Assembly (NCBI GenBank): GCA_012862575.1
Contig: BLSF01000060.1
Span: forward strand, 119,501 to 183,500
Direction: 5' to 3'
Length of the DNA: 64,000 nucleotides
Source: Parietichytrium sp. I65-24A
Lineage: Eukaryota; Sar; Bigyra; Thraustochytrida; Thraustochytriidae
Positions 1 through 10,613 of the stretch are shown piece by piece (position 1 is the first letter of the stretch; every line of letters begins with the position of its first letter). A program made the translations under genes and the position numbers. Under the pieces are notes generated by a model, which searched no databases, had not been told where the DNA came from, and was given only the letters and a program-made list of their open reading frames with translations.

Positions 1-214
1 CCAACATCCAACACGTCCAACACCCATCGTCCACCATCACAACATCACATCCATCACATCGATTACATCAAAATCCACTACAACATCCGCATCCCAATGA
101 CAAGGTTGTCGTCGACCGTCCCATCTCCCCGTAGCGAACGAACGAACAACCGAAAAAGGCGTTGGCGACTCTAGGCCGGACGCTTGACAGCTGCTCTACA
201 GCATGACCAAACCG

Positions 215-232
215 GTACTCAGTACTCAGTAC
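215..232. promoter_or_regulatory. Double GTACTCAGTAC element
   Basis: Two copies of the word GTACTCAGTAC overlap by four bases (215-225 and 222-232), giving a 7-base period. The site lies about 500 bases upstream of the phosphagen kinase ATG. The same word or its complement recurs at six other intergenic places in the window. A regulatory role is inference. Confidence 0.45.
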
Positions 233-432
233 CTAGGTTAGTCAATTTTAACAAAACAGAAACGAAGATGCGAAAGATAGATAGCGGACGGCGCTACCGG
301 TCGCTATCGCTCGGCTACGGCAGCGGGAGGGCGACTGTGAGTCAAAGTGAGTCAGTTGTGCAAGTGTTACGTTAGTACTGTTCTGAATTCTGAAAACCGA
401 AAATCTGAAGCAGGTGAACAGAGAGGGAAGGA

Positions 433-456
433 AGATAGATAGATAGATAGATAGAT
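433..456. repeat. (GATA)n microsatellite
   Basis: About six tandem GATA/AGAT units are read directly. It lies in the presumed 5' region of the phosphagen kinase gene. Confidence 0.9.
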
Positions 457-731
457 TCACAGAGTTGAGGATCATCAGACAGACCACAAAGAGGGAAGCG
501 AGCGGCAGAGAGCAAGAGCAAGAGCAGCAGCAGGCAGATCGGTTGTGAGTTGTGAGTTGTGAAGGTGCGTGCAGGTGAGTGCGAGAGCTGAGTCTGCGAG
601 CGTTGTGCTCTGGTGAACGAGGGTACTGACTAGTGTTGGCGGCGATACTTCATGTTTTGCGTTGCTGTTTGACGTTTTGTTATGCGTGACTGAGGACAGG
701 GAGACAGCAGGCTAAGGAAGAGAGAAGCAGA

Positions 732-2160
732 ATGGGAGGAATCGTCAGTGCAGAGGAGCGCCCTTTGGAGGAGGTTCGCGCGGAGTTCCTCACCAAGCTG
801 GAGGAAGTTCGAGCCAGCCAACCGAACAACCTTTGCGCCAAGCACCTCACCAAGGAGTACTTTGAGTCTCTGAGTGAAGATGACCAGAAAGTTTTGTACA
901 GATGCACCATTACCGGGATCCAGAACCCAGACTCCAACCTTGGATGCTACGCGATGAAGCCTTCCGACTACGACACGTAAGTGTTTTCTGAATTTTGATG
1001 AATTGTGCTCAACCATGACCTGTGAATTGGCTAACGGCAACGTATAAATTACAGCTTCAAGCCATTTTTTGACAAAGTCATCCGCGAGTATCACGGAGAC
1101 GAATCGGGCGAGAAGAAGCACACCACCAACTGGGATATTTCTGACGTTGGCGAGGCTGGCGTTCTCGATGTCACCAAGCTTGGACTGGAGGATCTTTCCA
1201 TGCGTGTGCGTGTGGGACGTAACCTCAAGGCTTACAACCTTCCAGGTCTTATGGACAAGGAGGAGCGCATCAAGTTTGAGCAAACCATGCTCGAAGCATT
1301 CAAGAAGCTCCAGGAGAACCCAGCATACGGCGGTACTGTTTACTCCTTGACCCCAGATTTCGGAGAAGGCGTTGAAAACCCAAACAAGATCTCTGACGAG
1401 AAGTACGAAGAGCTCGTCAAGTCCCATGTCATGTTTAAGGACATGGACGCAGACCCGTACCTCAAGAGTGCTGGCATCTCTTCTGACTGGCCATACGGCC
1501 GTGGTTGCTACGTGTCAGAGGATGGACAATTCATTGTGTGGTTCGGCGAAGAGGACCAGCTTCGCATCATGTGCATGAAGAAGGGAACGTAAGTTATTTG
1601 CGTCTTTGCCCTCTCCGGAAATTTTGTTTTGTCTGGTCGCAAACTAACGATTCTGCGTTTTCTTTCTGAAAATCGCTGGACACTTACTTTCACAGTAAGC
1701 TCAATGAAGTGTTTGATCGCCTCAACGAAGGCCTAAAGACCATTGAGTCCATCGAGGGTATTGAGTTCGCCACCAGCGAGGACTACGGCTATGTGACCTC
1801 CTGCCCAAGCAACCTTGGAACTGGCATGCGAGCAAGTGTCCACATCAAGATCCCAAAGCTCACCAAGGACGGCACTGATGTAAGTTGGATTTTTTGGGGT
1901 ATCTTATGGCTGATGCAATCGAAATACTGACTTTCATTATCTGCGCTTTGGGAATTGTACAGACCCAGGCTAAGGAAATCTGCAAGCCACTCGGGTTGAG
2001 CGTGCGCGGAACCGGTGGTGAGCACACCCCGATCGGCGAGGATGGAACCGTGGACATCTCCCCACGCGCACGGCTTTTCATCCAGGAGCGCGAGATCATC
2101 GCCTTCCTCTACGATGGCATTTCCAAGCTTATGGAAGCAGAGAAAGCTTGCGAAGCATAA
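732..2160 (+). CDS. Phosphagen kinase, arginine-kinase type
   Basis: It transfers phosphate between ATP and a guanidino substrate, buffering ATP. I read four exons: 732-976, 1055-1588, 1696-1879 and 1963-2160. All three introns have GTAAG donors and CAG acceptors, and the product is 386 residues. The signature CPSNLGTG carries the reactive Cys296. Catalytic acidic residues sit in GEEDQLR (Glu247) and GTGGEHTP (Glu341). The guanidino-specificity loop (NPDSNLGCYA) aligns without gaps with arginine kinases and is shorter than in creatine kinases, so arginine is the likeliest substrate; taurocyamine or another guanidine cannot be excluded. The protein starts MGGIVS, which fits the N-myristoylation consensus, so it may be membrane- or flagellum-bound. 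At 386 residues it is slightly longer than typical arginine kinases (about 355). Confidence 0.93.
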
Positions 2161-2876
2161 GCCACAGCTGTATCTCGGACCGGGGCATCGCTGAGATTCA
2201 CACGGTAATGATGAACTCACCTACATTTCACCCAACCTATACAAATTCAAGTAAAACAATTCAGACCTCCTCACATTTCGTTCGATATCAACTTGCAGTT
2301 GAATCATTTCTTCGTCTACCCCCGAGTCTCGAGTAAAGTAAAAAGCTTGTGAAGGATCTCTTCGTGTCTTCTCTCTTTGCCAATGTGAGACATGGAGCCA
2401 TCATGATCATGATCATCAAGTTCCATCCTTGCAAAACAAATAGAAGACATAGGCTTGCTTCGTAAAGGTAACATACAACAAACAACAACTACAGCAAACT
2501 TGCAAGAGTCGAAAAGACATCCGATCCACCTCAGCGCTTACCCCACGCTATCAAAACTTAGCATCCTACGTACTTACCTTCTTTGCCAGAGTGAGCACTG
2601 TCCGCGCAGAGTACTCGCGAACAACACACAGCGATACACACCTCCATCCCTTACATTGGCGCATTCACGGCTCGAGGACGGAGGCGCTGAGTACGATCTT
2701 TTGGGTGGGACGACGCTTCGCGCGCAAGTAACACTTTCGCTTTCGTCCCTGCGCGACCTGCAGCTTTTCTCACCACGAAAGAAAGAGAAAAAGAATCGGC
2801 TGTTCTGGATCCTGCGCCAGTTGGCGTTCGTGGAGAAAGGGCAAGTTGGCGGACGGTGGAAGACTGACAAAAGGAG
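2161..2876. other. Intergenic region, kinase to COG3
   Basis: This is the 3' flank of the phosphagen kinase and the 5' flank of COG3. No supported gene is seen on either strand. A CTGAGTAC half-element occurs near 2684-2695. The minus-strand reading frames are low-complexity antisense of the COG3 5' end. Confidence 0.6.
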
Positions 2877-5638
2877 ATGGTGGCACTGACTTCGGAGTTG
2901 GAAGGGTGCGTGTTCGCCGTGGAGCAGGCTTTTGCAAGCCGAGAGCGGGTGTCCAGAAGAGCCGCAACTTCGGATGAAGAGCAATCTGATGGAAAGAGCA
3001 ATGGGGTTGCAAGCCCCCAGGAGTTTTGGGAGCTGGCGCAGAGCAAGATTCAGAGCTGCGGAGATGAAGATGCTCCTGGGGCCGAAGACGCGGAGCTGGT
3101 CTCTCGTGTTGAGAAGCTTGGCGCGTTCGTAGAGCTGTGCGCGAATGTAATGGCGGACATCAGGGCGAGCAGGAATTTGCTGGATGATTTGGAGGCCAAA
3201 CACCAGACAGTGTCGGAGAAGACAAGCTCGCTGCATGAGACGTGCAAAAAGCTGCTGGAGGAGCAGACCAAAATGGAGAAAATCGTGACCGAGATGGAGG
3301 CCCCAATGGAGTATCTGATGGAGCTGGATAGAATCGGTCCATTACTAGGACTGCCACTGCGCAGCAGGCTCAAGAAGGCGACTGCGGCGAAAGAGGCTCC
3401 GGTGCGTCAGCTGCACCCGGACTCTCCTGAGTTTGCTGGTGTGCTGCAACGGCTCGATGAATGCATCGAGTTCATCGAGGAACATGTAAGTGATTGGAGT
3501 ATTGTTGCATTCATTTGTCCGGGGAAGAGAGAGAAGGTGTTTTGTTTAGATGAGAATTTGATCGTGATGCTGACGACATTGCGTCTATAACGATTTGCAT
3601 GATCTTTTAGCCTGAGTTCAAGGACTATGAGGAATACTCAACCAAGTTTCAGCAGCTGCACCTCCGTGGGCTCAGTCTTATTCGGAATCTTGCTGTCGAC
3701 TCGATCAGAGCTACAGCTACTTCCGCACGTGTGGGAATCGAGACGAAGCTAGAGCATCTCCATAACCTCACCCGCGGAGGGGGACAAGCTGATCCTGCAC
3801 GGTTGGCGACATTCGAGTCTGAAGTGAACGCGCTTATGTTTATTAGATTTCGCGCGCAGGCTGCACGTTTGCGAACCTTTCTTTTTGAGCTTGAGAACCG
3901 CATCGAGCAGAAAGATGCTGCTGACCTGCTTTTCAGCTGTCACAAATCATACTGTGGCCTTCGATTAGAGCTTCTCAGACTCACCGTTCCGAGGTCTCCT
4001 GAGGTAGTGATGAGACCCGATTTGCTGCAAACCGTTCGAGTTGCTTGCCCGTATTTACTCAACGTATGCAAGAACGAATACAAGCTATTTCACGAGTTCT
4101 TCTCGTACGAATCGGTAGGGTATATAAGGCATGAGCTTGGCAACACGTTAGAGAACGGAGATAGGGATCAACGCTTTGGGCTGAGGAGGCACAATTCAGC
4201 GTCATCATTGAATTCGTCCGTCACAATGGCAACAGCTGCGGTCGAGCAACTCATCTCCCGCGATGCATACATGGACATGATGACCAACGTGTGCAGTCTG
4301 CTGTATGACCTTGTGCGCCCTCTCGTGGTTCGGCTAAACGACCTGAAAACTCTGTGCGAGGCGGTGCGCACAATCGAGGGAGATGTCATTGAGGGCTATG
4401 CAGACATTCTTGGAGAAGCTGGCAAGCCGCTCAACGTCATCCTCATCCAAATTCTGCAGGATGTTCAGGAGAGGCTCATTTACGCCACAAATCAGTACGT
4501 CTCTGACCACATCTCTGGGTTTCAGCCTTCAGCTGATGACCTTCGCTACCCTGAGGTGCTTGTGGAAGCGGTTTCTGCGCCAAAGCGCGGTGGAATTCTA
4601 TCTGGCTGCTATAAATCCCTGGAAAACACACTTCAATGTCTAATATGGATTTATCGCTGCGTTGAGCCACAGACATTCGAAGAATTGGCTCAAGAGGCGG
4701 TTGTTGCGTGCTCTGCGTCCCTTCAGAATGCAGCGCAGATGATCTCGCGAAGGTCGAGGATCGATGGGGATCTCTTCTTCATAAAACACCTGCTTGTGCT
4801 TCGTGAACAAATCAGCCCCTTCAATACTCAATTGACGGTCAAGCAAATCAAGCTTGATTTTTCAACCACCGCGGCTGCGTTCGGAGACTTTCTTGCGCAC
4901 ACTCGAAACATTTTCTCACGCCGCAACAATGCGATTGTTGATCTTATGGCGCACGGTGTCCCTAATATTTACGAGGATGAGATCGACTGCAAGCGTGACC
5001 TCGAAACGCAACTGAAACAAGCCTGTGAGGGGTTTATTGTACGCACATACGAGCAAGCGCTGGCAACGTTGGTGGCATTCTTGCAGCGCGCTTCGAAGCC
5101 TCCAGCCGACGAGAACGTGGCATTCCAAGACCAAGATTTTGCCACGCCGGAAAGGGTCACTGCTATGCTCACACAGTCGCTCAAAAGCGTGCCGGAGTTT
5201 CTCACGATGATTAGAGGCCGCATGACTTTGTACCTTGCGAATGCACAAACAGAGTCAATTCTTTTCAACCCAATTCGTGCCAATATCTTCGCTGCAATCA
5301 CCCAAATGACCAATTGTATCGAGGCAAACTACGCACAGGAGGTGGCAAACCCGATGCTGCAAATACTTGCATCCTTGCGTGCCTCAGTGTCTCATTTGGA
5401 ACGCCAAAGCCCCGAAGAAGTCGTCCTCCCTGCGATGAACCCTCCGGCTCAGCCCTTGTCGGTGCGCGAGATGCAAGCAAAAAGAGCGCAAGCTGAAGCG
5501 ACAGAGTCTGTACCACGGCCGGATACAACTTCCGAAGCCGTTGATGCTGCACAAAAAGAGGAAACCTTAGACACCACAACTCAGCAGGAGCTTCCAGCTC
5601 CTACCGGCCCAGACCAGGCCCCCGTGGACCTTGTTTAA
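2877..5638 (+). CDS. COG3: Conserved oligomeric Golgi complex subunit 3 (COG3/Sec34)
   Basis: This is a subunit of the COG tether that captures retrograde vesicles at the Golgi. Two exons are read, 2877-3485 and 3611-5638. The intron is phase 0 and runs from GTAAGT to TTTTAG; read-through gives an early stop. The product is 878 residues, close to animal COG3 (about 830). Residues about 100-170 form a heptad-rich coiled coil followed by MEYLMELDRI, as expected of the Sec34 N-terminal region. After the intron come FKDYEEYSTKFQQL, LFHEFFS and LYDLVRPLVVRLNDLKTLCE, which match the Sec34 core. The C-terminal 70 residues are disordered and rich in Pro, Thr and Glu. It converges with the SEC15 gene, with 243 bases between the stops. 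Confidence 0.88.
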
Positions 5639-5881
5639 AAGAGATAAAACAAGATATGCATCCTTTGGTGCTGAGACCGGTGTGATGCATTCCGACAAAA
5701 GTTGATTTAGTTTTCTTTAGCTAGTCAAAGAAAGTTTGTGTTTTTGATGGCCCATTTACCTTTCCATGCCGCATCTCCGTTGATTGCTAGTGCCAGAAAG
5801 GGAGTCATTTCAGAGAAATCTTCAGTGTTCTTGGTTAAATTTAAAAGCCATCTCATAATCCTCGTTACTCACTCTCGGGAT

Positions 5882-8800
5882 CTACTGAAGTGTTTTGATC
5901 GCGCGCTTAATATCAGTATCTTTGATGATTTTGAACTTGCTAGAAGACGAGAACAGACGACTGCTGCCCGGTATCTGCTTGTATTTTCGCAGCACAGAAA
6001 GGACGAGATCTGGGGACAGACCACTATACTTTGCGTTTCTCAGTGAGTCGTCCAAGTAAGTGCTAAGGTCGTCCGAGATGAACAATTTAGCCAAAAGATC
6101 AAGTCGCGTGAAGAAGTCTCCCAAGCCAGGAATATCGCTCTCAGCAGCGAACCTCATGAGAACTCGTACATCCAGGTGCAGCCGGTACATGCTGAGCGCA
6201 TTAAAACCTTGCGCACGGTCGTCGCTGAGAAGCCCAATGAAGATCTCCAAAATCTTCGCACAGCTGCGATAGTGGGTGGCTTGAATTTTCGACCACGGAA
6301 GCAAACGCAAGCAGGACTCCTCACCGAACGTAAAGGAGAGATAGTGAATGGTGTCTGTGAGAAACTCGTGCGGAGTTTCATCCAGGTTTTCTGGCATCCA
6401 GTTGACCATTTCGCAGCCTGCCATCAGGTCAACGATTTTCCCTTCGATTGAATCCATGACTTGCGTCTCTGCAATCTCCGAAGTCTTCACAAACTTTTCA
6501 GCAACGGGCATACTCCACCAGTTGTTTGCGCTGGAGGTCTTGCCTTTCCCCTTGGACTCTGGCTCTTCCAGCTCTTCCTCGGACAAATTCGCAAGGGACT
6601 TTGCGTAAAGCTCCAAGGTCTGACAACCCTTTGCCAAAAACCAAGTATTTACAGAGTACTGGCAAAGGTTTTCTGCGGACACATTCTCACTCCGGACCAC
6701 TTGCTCGAGGCTAGCGTTGAGCCGCTCTAAACAAATGTTGGCTATTTGCGCAGCGCACGCAGCAGAGGATACAAAGGAAGACGCGAAACTCTGCGAGGTA
6801 GAACCACTGCCTCGGCCCGTGCCAGTGCTTGACGAGTGCGAGCGCAACCGCCTTTCCTTTGGCATCAGATTGATATCTTCCACGGGCAGCGTTCCCCCAA
6901 GCTGTCGCGCAAGCGAAAAGACGGAGTCCATCAGTTCCAACGCGGCTTTGCAGCATTTTGGAACGGTGTCAGAAAACTTGAGGTGAATAGTTGTGGACGA
7001 CTTTGGCCGCTGAGATCGCTCAGGGCTCTGTGCTTCCTGCGGTGCATCATCGAATTGCAATTTGTCAAAGCCAAATCGCACAATGATATCGGCGTACGGA
7101 TCGTCCGCATGCGACAGAACGAGCGGAATGCACTTTTCCTCATTCTGTACGCTATTAAAGGCTTGCCAACCAACCCCAATGAGCACATCCGCGATGCTTT
7201 TTCGCTCTTGAATACAGATGTCTAGCAGCCTACTTGTGTCAAGCATTTTATTGGATTGCACACTAATGTTTACGAGAGGGTCGCTCGACATCTTGCTTTC
7301 ATCATTTCCGTCAATAGCTGCGGCAGACTGATTCGATCCAAGCTTGAAGCCAAAAAAGGACGACTTGTTGGCGGCAGCTGCAGCTGCGGCAGCAGCCATG
7401 GCTGCCTCGGAGCTTGCAGAAGCACTACCGTCCTTTCTTCCGAGCAACTGTGAGAGACTGATGAGAAGCTGCACCAAGTTGAGGGTCTCCTTGGAGCTGT
7501 TCTGCAATCCAGCATGGATCTGAGCTCTGATTATGGGTGTGAGCTCGTCCAAGACGGAGTTCCACAAAGATCCAAGCTCGTAAGGTGATACTAAACTTGC
7601 AGATCTAGCCAAGCTAGCCTCAATAATGAAGAACCCGGTGAGTTTCTCTAGGACGCTTTGAAGCTGTTTGGCACTGTTTCCTGGCTGCAATTTATTCGGA
7701 TCCACCGAACACATTGTCAGGAGGAAAGGTTGCGGCATGCGGTTGCGCTTATAAAATTCGACAGCAGCATCTCTGTCGCCTATGTACTGCTGAATCTCCA
7801 CGTACTGCAGAACAGGAGTAAGACTTAACGTTTCCTGGAGGCAAGATTCGGCAATATCGACTGTGTGAGACGGCTCGCGATGCTCCCAGGCGAGAGCTGC
7901 ATCCGAGGATGTTCGCGATCTCATCCTCGTGAGACTTGGTCGCTTGGAGAGCCGCTTGGAATCTGCATGCTGGCCATTCCCATTTTTAGAAGCGCCCAAT
8001 TGAGCTATATCCCCCTGCTGTTGGGCTACTGGAGCAGTGAACCCCGCTAGGGCCTGCACCTGTCTTTCAAGGACCATCTGCAAGGCGCGAGTTCCGATAT
8101 CTCCGGCTCTGTTTCTGGCGCGCACGAACCAATCGGTAAGACCTTCATTTACGTCCAGCTTTATTCTCTCCACAATCTGTGGAATCCATTTCTCAAGATT
8201 AGTCAAAAACTGGTTTCTTTTGATGTACTCGTTTTCTCGCTGCACGTTGCGGTGTTTACGCTCCTGCCAGAGGCGCCGAATATCTTCCCCTTGGACGACT
8301 TCTCTGATAATATCTACACCTTGTAGCGCTTCGTAGAAAGACTTGGACTCCACGTGCTTTTGAGTTTTCTGTACAAGATGCACGAGATTTAAAATCCTGC
8401 GTAATTCCACTTGTGCGAGTTTGAGGTTTTTGTCAAACCTGTGGATCCGTAGAAGGTACTCGGACGACTTGAGCAACTCCCCTCCCGTTGACTGCAACGT
8501 GGCGTCCAGACCTTCCAGTTTCTTCCTCAAATGCTCGGACTGCCCCTTGAGTTTGGATATATCTGCGACGCCGTCGCTAAACTCCGCAAAATGAAAGTTG
8601 CACAGATTCTTGAGCTCCGCCTCCTTGCTCAGCAAAAAGTGATCCAAGCTTGCTCCGAACCGCTCTTCCCAGCCCCTCTCCAGCACGCTCCTCAGCGTCG
8701 GCACAATGCCTTCGTCGCTGGCAACTAGACTGCTCACCAGCAGCCCCGAGTCCTCTTCCAGCGACTCCTGCAACCTGTCGGGACCTCTGCCACCGCCATT

Positions 8801-8980
8801 CTCCATATCTCCTTTCCCCTGCTGCAGCCCGCTCGCCCCAAGTGCTTTGTTCTCCCTCTCGGCCACTACACCCAAGATAGATTTGCTTGCCTTGCTTGCC
8901 TTTCTTGCCTTGGGCTTGTTACGCTTTGGCAATTGTAACGCGCTCTTATGAGCCGGGCGGGTACTGGTACTCGAGGACAC
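5882..8980 (-). CDS. SEC15: Exocyst complex component SEC15 (EXOC6)
   Basis: It is a subunit of the exocyst, which tethers secretory vesicles to the plasma membrane; SEC15 is the subunit that binds Rab GTPases in other eukaryotes. One uninterrupted frame of 1032 residues runs from the ATG at 8980. The first 60 residues are basic and disordered (KRNKPKARKASKASK). The Sec15 core follows, with coiled coil at about 130-190, then LEKWIPQIVERIKLDVNEGL and DWFVRARNRAGDIGT, and the C-terminal helical domain with ALSMYRLHLDVRVLMRFA. It is about 200 residues longer than animal EXOC6, owing to the N-terminal tail, an Ala-rich tract near residue 530 and Ser-rich loops. A 23-base near-perfect palindrome lies 118 bases upstream of its ATG. 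Confidence 0.85.
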   Translation of the reverse strand: MSSSTSTRPAHKSALQLPKRNKPKARKASKASKSILGVVAERENKALGASGLQQGKGDMENGGGRGPDRLQESLEEDSGLLVSSLVASDEGIVPTLRSVLERGWEERFGASLDHFLLSKEAELKNLCNFHFAEFSDGVADISKLKGQSEHLRKKLEGLDATLQSTGGELLKSSEYLLRIHRFDKNLKLAQVELRRILNLVHLVQKTQKHVESKSFYEALQGVDIIREVVQGEDIRRLWQERKHRNVQRENEYIKRNQFLTNLEKWIPQIVERIKLDVNEGLTDWFVRARNRAGDIGTRALQMVLERQVQALAGFTAPVAQQQGDIAQLGASKNGNGQHADSKRLSKRPSLTRMRSRTSSDAALAWEHREPSHTVDIAESCLQETLSLTPVLQYVEIQQYIGDRDAAVEFYKRNRMPQPFLLTMCSVDPNKLQPGNSAKQLQSVLEKLTGFFIIEASLARSASLVSPYELGSLWNSVLDELTPIIRAQIHAGLQNSSKETLNLVQLLISLSQLLGRKDGSASASSEAAMAAAAAAAAANKSSFFGFKLGSNQSAAAIDGNDESKMSSDPLVNISVQSNKMLDTSRLLDICIQERKSIADVLIGVGWQAFNSVQNEEKCIPLVLSHADDPYADIIVRFGFDKLQFDDAPQEAQSPERSQRPKSSTTIHLKFSDTVPKCCKAALELMDSVFSLARQLGGTLPVEDINLMPKERRLRSHSSSTGTGRGSGSTSQSFASSFVSSAACAAQIANICLERLNASLEQVVRSENVSAENLCQYSVNTWFLAKGCQTLELYAKSLANLSEEELEEPESKGKGKTSSANNWWSMPVAEKFVKTSEIAETQVMDSIEGKIVDLMAGCEMVNWMPENLDETPHEFLTDTIHYLSFTFGEESCLRLLPWSKIQATHYRSCAKILEIFIGLLSDDRAQGFNALSMYRLHLDVRVLMRFAAESDIPGLGDFFTRLDLLAKLFISDDLSTYLDDSLRNAKYSGLSPDLVLSVLRKYKQIPGSSRLFSSSSKFKIIKDTDIKRAIKTLQ

Positions 8981-10169
8981 CTGTTTCGGTGAGGAACTAC
9001 GTTTTGTAAAGTGTTTGCTGAACTGTGGGGACCGGTGCTCTAGCTAGCAGAGGCGGTAGTGCATGCGTAACTGTTCTTTCCTGGCAGTGAGTGTGTTGGA
9101 TTCTGTTCACTGAACAGAATCAGATTCAGATGGATTGACTATGACTGTGATTGACATACTTTCGAGGTGGCGATTGAAAAGATTGAAAGGTGGCTTTTCG
9201 CGCCATGTGATGTAGTGATGCAGTGATGCAGTGATGCATGCCCGTGCCACAATGGTCTGGTCGTCCAAAAGAACAAGTTGAGTGTTCGGAAGACTGGATT
9301 GTTTTGGTTAGTTTTATAGAATTTAGATGATTTCTGAACTGATAAATTCAACAACTGAGACTGGTATCGGCAGTTTTTGCCGAGACCAATTTTTGTGAAA
9401 CGTGAACTCCATAATCGACAAGAATTCTCGACCTGTTGTCTTGGAAGTTGTCGAGTGTGGCAACTTTGGAGCTGAAAGACCACCACGGAACTGGCAGTGA
9501 GCTCTGGTTCATTGTGGAACTGAACAAGAAGAGGTGATCGGAGATCGTTGATGCATTCGATCGAGAGCCATGGAGCAAAAGGTTTGCCTCGAGCCAGGTG
9601 TCTGATGAGCTTGATGTTCCCGTTGGATCTCGGTCCAACTGCAATCGCGGTTAGGCCGTCTTCAATGAAAACGAGTCAAGCATTGCTGGTATACAGCAAG
9701 ATCCACAGGGAACTCAAATGTCAAACGCGGTTGGAGGAAAGCGGTAATAAAACGAGCAGGAAGATCGGAAACAATCTTGTTTTGGTTCTGCCGTGGCGCG
9801 ATTGGAAATGAACACTCCTTCCATCGAGCTGAATTGACGAGAAATGTTCAAGCCGTTCGTGAAACCGATCTCTCGCCTAGATCCTCTCCCAGCATCAACA
9901 TGGGTCACGATCTATAACGAGGAGGGCTCGCAGAACATACTCTGGAGGGCACACGACAGTATTGGTGATGATGGGAGGAGAACAAGTAAGAAAATGAGTA
10001 AAGACTTCAAACCTCAGTGATTGAGTTACGATACACAATCACCAGGGAATTAGAGCTCAACATGAAAGCGCGAACAAGTCTTTGGCACTGCCGATAAGGG
10101 CAGCATGGTAGCAAGGCTAGTTTTGACCAGAAGAATATAGCGTTAAGTTCCGAAACGAGATTAACATGT
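8981..10169. other. Intergenic region, SEC15 to eS28
   Basis: It contains the SEC15 promoter side and the eS28 3' flank. No supported gene is present; frames of up to 115 codons have no family resemblance. It holds the palindrome at 9098-9120 and a short 9-base tandem tract at about 9205-9239 built on AGTGATGC. Confidence 0.6.
9098..9120. promoter_or_regulatory. 23-base palindrome upstream of SEC15
   Basis: The arms GATTCTGTTCA and TGAACAGAATC are perfect reverse complements separated by a single C. The site is 118 bases upstream of the SEC15 ATG. It could be a binding site for a dimeric transcription factor or a hairpin in the leader; the sequence does not decide between them. Confidence 0.5.
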
Positions 10170-10613
10170 CTACCTCAAGCGGCGAGCCTCGCGCTCCCAC
10201 TCAAGCAAGCACAAAACATCTCCTTCTTTGACTGGTCCCTTGACGTTGCGGATGATGGTGCGGACATCGTTGTCCATGAACTCAACACGAACCTGTGTCA
10301 CGTTACCGGTGTTACCAGTGCGTCCGAGAACCTTAGTAACACGGGCGAGCATAACGCTCTGTGCGGAAGTTGCTGCGTCAGCCTGCACAAAAGAATCAAA
10401 CGATCGTCAACATAACAACGTCAGCATCACTTGTCCACATTTCGCATCGACATCGGCATCCATCACGGACCCGCATCCCCAGCATCCCCAAATCCACCAT
10501 CAACAACACATCCCACAATCTCCCACCGCAACCACGACACCCTGCCTCCATCTCCACTGTCCTCGTATCGTCCGCGTCCAACTGCCCCTCTCCAAATATC
10601 CGCCACGTACCAT
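10170..10613 (-). CDS. RPS28: 40S ribosomal protein S28 (eS28)
   Basis: It is a small-subunit protein at the mRNA exit side of the 40S head. The coding exon at 10170-10382 encodes [20 protein letters not shown] and ends in [10 protein letters not shown], both near-invariant in eS28. That exon has no in-frame ATG at the expected place and is preceded by TTTTGTGCAG, an acceptor. The nearest suitable start is ATG at 10613-10611, directly followed by GTACGT, a donor. Splicing 10610-10383 gives a 71-residue protein starting [10 protein letters not shown]. The first coding exon would then be the start codon alone. The main exon is certain; the first exon is inference. A CT tract at 10676-10712 (GA-rich on the coding strand) lies just upstream and may be promoter or leader. 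Confidence 0.85.

Larger units (their letters stand above)
1..731. other. Upstream region of phosphagen kinase gene
   Basis: There is no gene I can support here. The stretch is the left edge of the window plus the presumed promoter and 5' untranslated region of the phosphagen kinase starting at 732. It holds two overlapping copies of the GTACTCAGTAC word (215-232) and a GATA microsatellite (433-456). The short reading frames here have no recognisable family and low-complexity composition. Confidence 0.6.

Noticed and set aside
630-1427. 265-codon minus-strand frame
   Set aside because: It is antisense to the phosphagen kinase exons, crosses an intron of that gene and resembles nothing.
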